From: Syntrophales bacterium
Lineage (GTDB): Bacteria > Desulfobacterota > Syntrophia > Syntrophales > UBA2210
Length of the DNA stretch: 10,404 nucleotides
NCBI GenBank assembly: GCA_030655735.1
Contig: JAUSPK010000011.1
Span: forward strand, 1 to 10,404
Direction of reading: 5' to 3'
Shown here: in pieces, positions 5,402-10,404 of the stretch
Layout: each line of letters starts with the position of its first letter
How positions within the stretch are numbered: position 1 is the first letter of the stretch
Notes under the pieces: model-generated
Database searches by the model: none
Seen by the model: only the letters and a program-made list of their open reading frames with translations
What the model was told of the DNA's origin: nothing
Program-made: the position numbers and the translations under genes

Positions 5402-7321
5402 ATGTTAGACACCGTATTTTCTCCCATCAGGATCGGAATAATCGAGATCCCCAACCGGCTGGTGGTACCGGCAATGGTGATGAACTATTGCAACGCCGAT
5501 GGGACGGCGACGGAGCGGTACATCGCCTGCCATGAGGCGAAGGCCCGGGGGGGGTGGGGGCTCATCATTACCGAGGATTACGCGGTGGACCCGAAAGGGA
5601 GGGGGTTTCCCAACATACCGGGCCTGTGGGACGACAGCCAGATAGCGGGCCACGCGGAACTGACCCGGAGGATTCACGATATCGGCGGGATCATATTCGC
5701 GCAGATCTATCATGCAGGGCGCCAGACCGGTGCTCAGGTGATCGGATCTCAGCCCGTCGCGCCTTCCCCGATACCCTGCCCCTCGGTTCGGGAGATGCCC
5801 CATGAACTGACGGCCGTTGAGATTAAGGAGATCGTGGAAAAATTCGGCGACTGCGCCCAGCGGGCGAAGAGGGCGGGCTTTGACGGGATCGAGGTTCACG
5901 GCGGTCACGGATATCTGATTGCCCAGTTCATGTCCCCCTATTCCAACAAGAGAACCGATCAATATGGTGGCGGCCTAATGAACCGGTTGCGTTTTCCCCT
6001 TGAGATCCTGGCGAATATCAGATTGAAGGCAGGGAGTGATTTCCCCGTCATGTTCAGGATATCGGGGGATGAGCTGGTGCCGGGGGGAAGAACGATCGAA
6101 GACACCAGGGCGATAGCCATGGTGTTGGAGGAAGCCGGCATCGACGCCATCCACGTCTCGGCCGGAACCTACGGGAGCGGATACGCGATCACTCCGCCGG
6201 CCGCCGTCGGCCACGGGTGGATTACCGGTTACGCGCAGGAGGTGCGAAAAGTTGTGGACATTCCGGTTGTCACCGTGGGGAGGATCACCGACCCCCTCCT
6301 GGCGGAGGCGATTATCGCCGGCGGAAAGGCCGATCTGGTGGCCATGGGGAGGGCCTCTCTCGCCGATCCGGATCTTCCGAACAAGGCCGCCTCCGGAAAA
6401 TATGAAGATATCAACTTCTGTATCGGCTGCATGCAGGGTTGCATGGGGATGATATCCCTCTACCAGCCCGCGACCTGCCTGGTTAACCCGACCCTGGGGC
6501 GGGAAGAGGAGATGATGATACGCCCCGCAAAGGCGAAAAAGAGGGTGTTCATCGCCGGGGCGGGACCCGCGGGGATGGAGGCGGCGATGGTGGCCGCCAA
6601 AAGGGGGCATGAGGTCCACCTCTTTGAAAAGGGCAACCGGGCGGGCGGGCAGTACTACCTGGCGGCCATTCCCCCCGCCAAGGGGGAGATTGCCTCCTTT
6701 ATCGTCTGGCTGAAGAAGCAGCTTGACGACAATGCTGTCTCCATGCATCTGGGGACGGAACTGACCGAAGAGATGGTCAGCCGGGAGAAGCCCGACGTCG
6801 TCGTGATCGCCACGGGGAGCACGCCCTTATCTCTCAATGTGCCCGGGCTCAAGGGCCATGCCGTCACCGCCCACGATGTCCTGGGGGGAACGGTCGATGC
6901 CGGGAAGAGGGTCGCTGTTATCGGCGGGGGGATGATAGGCGCCGAGACGGCAAACCACCTGGCGCATCACGGCAAGAGGGTGACCATCGTGGAGATGCTC
7001 CCGGCCGTGGCGCAGGAGGAACAGGAGCATGTTCGCCTCTTCCTCCTCAAAGAACTTGCCGAAAAGGATGTCACGATATATGTAAACGCCACGGTCACGG
7101 CGGCGAAAGATGGCTCGTTGGTCATCGAACGGGGTGGAAAGCGGGAGACGATCGGCCCCTTTGACACGGTGGTGACGGCCGTGGGACTGAAACCGTGCAA
7201 CGAACTGCAATCGAGGCTTGAAGGGAAGGTCGCCCGGCTCTTGACCATCGGTGACGCGGCGGGCGTGAGAAAGGCCCTGGACGCCATCGCGGAAGGATGC
7301 CGGACCGGCCTGGAAATATAA
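5402..7321 (+). CDS. NADH:flavin oxidoreductase, 2,4-dienoyl-CoA reductase/enoate reductase type
   Basis: A 639-residue multicofactor enzyme with the architecture of FadH-type 2,4-dienoyl-CoA reductase, clostridial enoate reductase and the BaiCD/BaiH enzymes. Residues 1-330 are an old-yellow-enzyme FMN barrel with EVHGGHGYLIAQFMSP (164-179) and NKRTDQYGG. C340, C343, C347 and C359 form the CX2CX3CX11C site for a 4Fe-4S cluster. Residues 381-410 carry the FAD fold (FIAGAGPAGMEAA), and 503-530 a second dinucleotide fold (VAVIGGGMIGAE) for NAD(P)H. GDAAGVRKALDAIAEG at the end is the FAD-ribose segment. It reduces activated C=C bonds by hydride and single-electron steps. The start has AAGGAAACGCC upstream. 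The SDR gene follows 20 bases later, so a shared acyl-CoA, aromatic or ring-compound pathway is plausible. The substrate cannot be assigned. Confidence 0.92.
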   Translation: MLDTVFSPIRIGIIEIPNRLVVPAMVMNYCNADGTATERYIACHEAKARGGWGLIITEDYAVDPKGRGFPNIPGLWDDSQIAGHAELTRRIHDIGGIIFAQIYHAGRQTGAQVIGSQPVAPSPIPCPSVREMPHELTAVEIKEIVEKFGDCAQRAKRAGFDGIEVHGGHGYLIAQFMSPYSNKRTDQYGGGLMNRLRFPLEILANIRLKAGSDFPVMFRISGDELVPGGRTIEDTRAIAMVLEEAGIDAIHVSAGTYGSGYAITPPAAVGHGWITGYAQEVRKVVDIPVVTVGRITDPLLAEAIIAGGKADLVAMGRASLADPDLPNKAASGKYEDINFCIGCMQGCMGMISLYQPATCLVNPTLGREEEMMIRPAKAKKRVFIAGAGPAGMEAAMVAAKRGHEVHLFEKGNRAGGQYYLAAIPPAKGEIASFIVWLKKQLDDNAVSMHLGTELTEEMVSREKPDVVVIATGSTPLSLNVPGLKGHAVTAHDVLGGTVDAGKRVAVIGGGMIGAETANHLAHHGKRVTIVEMLPAVAQEEQEHVRLFLLKELAEKDVTIYVNATVTAAKDGSLVIERGGKRETIGPFDTVVTAVGLKPCNELQSRLEGKVARLLTIGDAAGVRKALDAIAEGCRTGLEI

Positions 7322-7341
7322 CCACGAGGGGAGAAGAAGGA

Positions 7342-8142
7342 ATGAACCTGCGCATCAAGGACAAGATAGCCATCGTCACCGGCGGGGGAGAGGGGATCGG
7401 CAGGGCCATCGCCCTGCGTCTTGCCGCCGAGGGGGCTATCGTTGTGGTGGCGGACCTGAATAAAAAGATCGCGCAGGGTGTCGTTGACGGGATCATGGAC
7501 CGCGGCGGAAACGGGATGGCCCTGCAGACGGACGCCACGAAGGAAGAGGATGTCGACCGCATGGTCACAGAAACGCTGGAGGCGTATGAAATGGTGGATA
7601 TCCTGGTGAATAACGTGGGGGGCGGAGGGAGCTCCACCTTCGTCACCAAGCTTTCCACCCAAGTCTGGGACCAGACGATCGAGCGTAACCTGAAGAGCAC
7701 CTTCCTCTGTTCGAAGGCCGTCGCCCGGGAGATGATGGAAAGGAAACAGGGGAGGATCATCAATATAGCATCCATATCCGGAAAGGTCGGGGAGGCCCTC
7801 ATCGGCGCGTACTGCACGGCCAAGTTCGGTGTCCTGGGCCTGACGCAGGTCCTGGCAAAGGAACTGGGTCGCTATTCGATTACGGTGAATGCCGTCTGTC
7901 CGGGCTACGTCTACACGCCGGGATGGGAACAGCTCGCCCGGATGCTGAAGGACAACGTCGCCTCCATGGCGGACAAGGGCCTCGAAGAGATCTTCGAGGA
8001 GAGGGTACGGCCCCTCACGCCGCTGGGGCGGCCACAGACCGCCGAGGATGTAGCGAGTCTCGTCGCCTATCTCGCCTCCGAGGAGGCCAAAAATATCACC
8101 GGACAGGCGATCAACGTCGACGGCGGCGCCGTCATGAGCTGA
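7342..8142 (+). CDS. Short-chain dehydrogenase/reductase (SDR), FabG-like
   Basis: A 266-residue classical SDR. The cofactor motif is TGGGEGIG (13-20); D38 at the end of the second strand (VVVADLN) predicts NAD(H) over NADP(H). NNVGG (90-94) is the structural NNAG variant, N116 precedes the active site, and S144, Y157 and K161 (YCTAK) form the catalytic set. CPGYVYTP and the end NVDGG are family-typical. SDRs of this group oxidise or reduce hydroxyacyl-CoA/ACP, cyclic alcohols and similar substrates. I chose the ATG at 7342, preceded by GAAGAAGGA. A start at 7297 would overlap the preceding gene and add 15 uncharacteristic residues. It follows the ene-reductase closely. The specific substrate is unknown. 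Confidence 0.9.
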   Translation: MNLRIKDKIAIVTGGGEGIGRAIALRLAAEGAIVVVADLNKKIAQGVVDGIMDRGGNGMALQTDATKEEDVDRMVTETLEAYEMVDILVNNVGGGGSSTFVTKLSTQVWDQTIERNLKSTFLCSKAVAREMMERKQGRIINIASISGKVGEALIGAYCTAKFGVLGLTQVLAKELGRYSITVNAVCPGYVYTPGWEQLARMLKDNVASMADKGLEEIFEERVRPLTPLGRPQTAEDVASLVAYLASEEAKNITGQAINVDGGAVMS

Positions 8143-8202
8143 TCCGGAAAGGGACCCTGCTCCGGCAGACTATCCATAAACAGATGTCCCTGAGGTGACA
8201 CC

Positions 8203-8817
8203 ATGTTCTTTCTTGATCCCGACAGGCCGATTGCCTCCTGCACCTCCGAAACCTGTGACGGGTGTACGGTCGGAACAACGCTCCACTGTCACTTCACCCT
8301 CAGAGACCTGACACGGTTCCTCCTGCTCGCCCTCCCCTCTTTCCTGGCAGGAGGGGCCGGTATCTATTACAGAAGCGGGTGGATGCTCATTGCGTGGATC
8401 ATGGTGATCGTCGGGTTCTTCGGATTTATTGAAATCCGGGTGATGTGCTCCCACTGCCCCCACTACGCCGAACCGGGATATTCCCTTAAGTGCTGGGCGA
8501 ACTACGGCTCCCCCAAGCTATGGAAATACCGCCCGGGGCCGATGACCCGCATGGAAAAGGTCGTCTTCTTCAGCGGCTTTCTTGTCGTATGGGGATACCC
8601 GCTCTTTTTCCTGATTGAGGGGTCCCAGTGGTTTCTGCTGCCCGTGTATCTGCTCACTACCGTCGGATTTTTCATGACGCTCAGGAGATGCCTCTGCTCG
8701 CAGTGCATCAATTTCGCCTGCCCTCTCAATACGGTCGATGACGCGGTCCGCAGGGATTTCTTTGATCGGAATCCCGGGATTGCCAAGGCATGGGGCATTG
8801 ATACCAAAGGCCCATAG
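8203..8817 (+). CDS. Cysteine-rich four-helix membrane protein, function unknown
   Basis: A 204-residue protein I cannot place in a named family. It has four hydrophobic segments (about 38-57, 60-79, 120-139, 142-160) and eleven cysteines: C13, C18, C21, C29, C82, C85, C97, C163, C165, C168 and C173. The N-terminal cluster reads CTSETCDGCTVGTTLHCHF. The two halves resemble each other: each is a pair of helices followed by a related Cys segment, FIEIRVMCSHCPHY (75-88) and FMTLRRCLCSQCINF (157-171). All the Cys-rich parts should lie on one side of the membrane, probably cytoplasmic, where they could bind zinc or an Fe-S cluster. GAGGTGA precedes the ATG. It sits between the SDR and hemerythrin genes. 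A redox or metal role is inference only. Confidence 0.75.
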   Translation: MFFLDPDRPIASCTSETCDGCTVGTTLHCHFTLRDLTRFLLLALPSFLAGGAGIYYRSGWMLIAWIMVIVGFFGFIEIRVMCSHCPHYAEPGYSLKCWANYGSPKLWKYRPGPMTRMEKVVFFSGFLVVWGYPLFFLIEGSQWFLLPVYLLTTVGFFMTLRRCLCSQCINFACPLNTVDDAVRRDFFDRNPGIAKAWGIDTKGP

Positions 8818-8827
8818 CTGGTATAAT
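8798..8827 (+). promoter_or_regulatory. Sigma-70-type promoter for the hemerythrin gene
   Basis: TTGATA (8798-8803) and TATAAT (8822-8827) are separated by 18 bases. The -10 is a perfect consensus and the -35 differs at one base. The promoter overlaps the end of the Cys-rich membrane-protein gene, suggesting that the hemerythrin and cupin genes can be transcribed independently of the genes upstream. Confidence 0.6.
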
Positions 8828-8866
8828 CCTGCCGGCCGGGGGGGAGAGCCCTGCAGTGCGGCAGGA
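8827..8866. repeat. Inverted repeat just downstream of the -10 box
   Basis: TCCTGCC (8827-8833) and GGCAGGA (8860-8866) form a seven-base inverted repeat with a 26-base loop, covering the expected transcription start and early leader of the hemerythrin gene. It could be an operator or a leader hairpin. In this GC-rich DNA a chance match is also possible. Confidence 0.3.
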
Positions 8867-8901
8867 CTATTGAAAACCTTACAGGAAAGGAGGACATCGG
8901 T

Positions 8902-9438
8902 ATGCAGGCACGAGGTCCATTGATGATCGAACACCGCCTTATTGAGCGGATGCTCGCGCTGGTCGAGCACACCCTGAAGGGGATAGAGGCAACCGGTACG
9001 GTTGATCCGGTCTTCATCGATACGGCCGTTGACTTTATCCGTACGTACGCCGACCAAACCCACCACGGGAAAGAGGAGGACATCCTTTTCAGAGATCTGG
9101 ATAAGAAGGACTTGTCCGATAAGGATCGACGGATCATGAACGAACTCATCGAGGAGCATGTCTTCGGGCGCAAGACGGTAAAAGAACTCGTCGAAGCCAA
9201 TACCCGCTACCGCGGCGGCGACAAATCCGCCGCGGATGCCGTCGCGGCCGGTCTCCGAACGCTCGCGGACTTCTACCCGAGGCACATCGAGAAGGAAGAC
9301 AAGGTCTTCTTCCCTTCGTCCAGGGATTACTTCTCCGACAAGGAAGATACGGCCATGCTCGCCGAGTTCTGGGAATTTGACCGGAAAATGATTCACGAGA
9401 AGTACCAGTCACTCGTCGAATCGCTGGAGGAACGGTAA
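8902..9438 (+). CDS. Hemerythrin HHE-domain protein
   Basis: A 178-residue, mainly helical protein with likely di-iron ligands of the hemerythrin HHE family: H11 (MIEHRLIERML), H54/H55 and E58/E59 (THHGKEED), H86 (EEHVFGR), and H128 with E132 (YPRHIEKED). Such proteins bind oxygen, or sense or detoxify oxygen and nitric oxide, in the cytoplasm. GGAGG (8889-8893) lies eight bases before the ATG and fixes the start. A near-consensus promoter lies about 75 bases upstream. Its place near the superoxide dismutase gene supports an oxygen-stress role. The domain call is firm; whether it carries, senses or scavenges oxygen is open. Confidence 0.9.
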   Translation: MQARGPLMIEHRLIERMLALVEHTLKGIEATGTVDPVFIDTAVDFIRTYADQTHHGKEEDILFRDLDKKDLSDKDRRIMNELIEEHVFGRKTVKELVEANTRYRGGDKSAADAVAAGLRTLADFYPRHIEKEDKVFFPSSRDYFSDKEDTAMLAEFWEFDRKMIHEKYQSLVESLEER

Positions 9439-9481
9439 CCGGTCACCCCGGGAAACCATACGGAAAGAAAGGAAATCGAAG

Positions 9482-9823
9482 ATGTTTCAGAAACGCAGTG
9501 AAGATGGATACACCCTCGCCCTTCCGGGGATCGAACTCAAATCGACGGTGTACGGGGAGAGAACCCTGATGGCCGAGTTTCTGCTGAAAAAAGACAGCGT
9601 GTTGCCGCGGCATGCCCACCCCCATGAGCAGACCGGATATCTCGTGAGTGGCCGTATCCGCCTTTCGATCGGCCTGGAGGAACATGACGTGATGCCCGGC
9701 GACAGCTGGTGTATCGGGAGCGATGTTGAGCATGGCGCCGAAATCGTTGAAGACTCGGTGGCCGTCGAGGTGTTTTCCCCGGTAAGGGAGGATTACCTCC
9801 CCAAAGAGGGAGACGGACAGTAA
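9482..9823 (+). CDS. Small single-domain cupin protein
   Basis: A 113-residue cupin with the metal-binding motifs HAHPHEQTGYLVSGRI (H44, H46, Q50) and, 34 residues later, PGDSWCIGSDVEHG (H84). Small cupins of this kind can be metal-dependent isomerases, dioxygenases or binding proteins; sequence alone gives no substrate. There is no signal peptide. GAAAGGAAA lies upstream of the ATG. It follows the hemerythrin gene by 43 bases and precedes a second, more divergent cupin, and probably shares their transcript. Confidence 0.85.
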   Translation: MFQKRSEDGYTLALPGIELKSTVYGERTLMAEFLLKKDSVLPRHAHPHEQTGYLVSGRIRLSIGLEEHDVMPGDSWCIGSDVEHGAEIVEDSVAVEVFSPVREDYLPKEGDGQ

Positions 9824-9864
9824 AGGGATCGGCCATTCGATCGTGAATGACAAAGGAGGTTTCC

Positions 9865-10176
9865 ATGTCAGAGATATTTCCGGAACCGATCAGATCCCTT
9901 CCCGAGGCCGATATACCGCTGGAGGGCGTAAAAGCCTATCTTTCACAGTCCGATACGCATCAGATCATATTCATGACCTTTGAAAAGGACGTCGATCTGC
10001 CCGAACATTCTCACGCCGCCCAGATCGGGATCGTGCTGGAGGGGAGGATCGACCTGACGATCGGCGGGACAAGGCGGTCCTATACCAGGGGTGACCGCTA
10101 CTACATCCCTGAAGGGGTGCCGCACTCGGGAAAAATCCATGCCGGATACGCCGATATTACCTTCTTCAGTGTATGA
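9865..10176 (+). CDS. Second small cupin protein
   Basis: A 103-residue cupin with motif 1 LPEHSHAAQIGIVLEGRIDLTI (metal ligands H48, H50 and probably Q53) and motif 2 TRGDRYYIPEGVPHS (H87). I chose the ATG at 9865 because AAAGGAGG ends eight bases before it; an in-frame ATG at 9847 lies upstream of that site and is unlikely. The two cupins share fold and size, but their residues differ enough that a recent duplication is not obvious. The function is unknown. It is the last gene before the AT-rich intergenic region. Confidence 0.85.
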   Translation: MSEIFPEPIRSLPEADIPLEGVKAYLSQSDTHQIIFMTFEKDVDLPEHSHAAQIGIVLEGRIDLTIGGTRRSYTRGDRYYIPEGVPHSGKIHAGYADITFFSV

Positions 10177-10341
10177 AATAACCTTCATATAAGAATGTAG
10201 AATTTACAGATAGTTCAGCCCATCAATTAAGCTTTACCCATCTTCCTCTGTAGGAAAAACCCTCCAAAAAGATCCTCACCGCATGATCCCCCTGTGATGA
10301 CAATTCTTTAAAAAACAAGTGGTTAATCCAACTACGAGAGT
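10177..10341. other. AT-rich intergenic region upstream of the sigma-54 promoter
   Basis: No gene is convincing here. The stretch is clearly lower in GC than the flanking genes. It would be the natural place for activator binding sites upstream of the sigma-54 promoter at 10342, but I see no clear inverted repeat. No convincing rho-independent terminator follows the second cupin. Confidence 0.5.
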
Positions 10342-10357
10342 TTGGCACATCCCTTGC
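10342..10357 (+). promoter_or_regulatory. Sigma-54 (-24/-12) promoter
   Basis: TTGGCACATCCCTTGC matches the sigma-54 consensus TTGGCACG-N4-TTGC almost exactly. The invariant GG (10344-10345) and GC (10356-10357) are ten bases apart, as required. Transcription would start near 10369 and read rightward out of the window. A candidate start codon ATG at 10393 follows GAGGGG, but too little is visible to call a gene. Sigma-54 promoters need an upstream-bound enhancer-binding protein. Confidence 0.8.
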
Positions 10358-10404
10358 GCATAAAGAGGCTATCCCTACAAGCCGAGGGGACAATGTCTCC
10401 CTTC

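Noticed and set aside
5975..6748. Minus-strand open frame opposite the ene-reductase
   Set aside because: Antisense shadow of a conserved enzyme, including its 4Fe-4S motif.
7297..7341. Upstream start for the SDR gene
   Set aside because: It would overlap the preceding gene and add 15 residues unlike SDR N-termini; the ATG at 7342 has a better ribosome binding site.
8518..9396. 292-codon minus-strand open frame across the membrane-protein and hemerythrin genes
   Set aside because: It spans two well-supported genes and the gap between them and encodes no recognisable domain; GC-rich codon bias explains it.
9482..10176. Recent tandem duplication of the two cupins
   Set aside because: Shared fold and size, but the metal motifs are spaced differently (Q three versus two residues after HxH) and the rest differs widely.
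10177..10341. Rho-independent terminator after the second cupin
   Set aside because: No strong GC stem followed by a T run was found; short complementary pieces such as TCAC/GTGA are too weak.

Overview
The window looks like chromosomal DNA from a GC-rich, Gram-negative, probably anaerobic bacterium. Most genes read rightward, sit close together and have AGGAG-type ribosome binding sites. A near-perfect sigma-54 promoter, sulfur-transfer genes and a set of oxygen-defence genes (Fe superoxide dismutase, hemerythrin) fit a Desulfobacterota/Syntrophales-type organism. That placement is inference from gene content, not a database match.

Left block (1-2443): a tight operon for sulfur and Fe-S handling. 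It holds the end of a TusA-like sulfurtransferase, a DsrE-family protein with one cysteine, an IscS/NifS-like protein, and an IscU-type scaffold joined to a MIP18/DUF59-like domain. The IscS-like protein keeps its mobile cysteine (C327) but has threonine (T207) where the PLP-binding lysine belongs, and two further PLP-pocket residues are changed. It is therefore unlikely to be an ordinary cysteine desulfurase. The neighbours suggest a persulfide relay, in which TusA/DsrE may supply sulfur to a degenerate IscS docked on an intact IscU scaffold. This is the most interesting system in the window.

Middle island (2444-3251): an AT-richer stretch that breaks the rightward operon pattern. It carries one small secreted, glycine-rich beta-type protein of unknown function on the minus strand. 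An 18-base direct repeat with one mismatch lies on either side of that gene, which suggests a mobile or repeat-bounded insertion.

Right block (3252-10176): rightward genes for an amidohydrolase-2 family metal hydrolase, Fe superoxide dismutase, an O6-alkylguanine-DNA alkyltransferase, a large flavin/4Fe-4S ene-reductase of the 2,4-dienoyl-CoA reductase type, an SDR dehydrogenase, an eleven-cysteine four-helix membrane protein with an internal duplication, a hemerythrin-like protein with its own sigma-70-like promoter, and two small cupins. Together they suggest redox metabolism plus protection from oxygen and alkylation damage.

Right edge (10177-10404): AT-rich intergenic DNA ending in a strong -24/-12 sigma-54 promoter that points out of the window.
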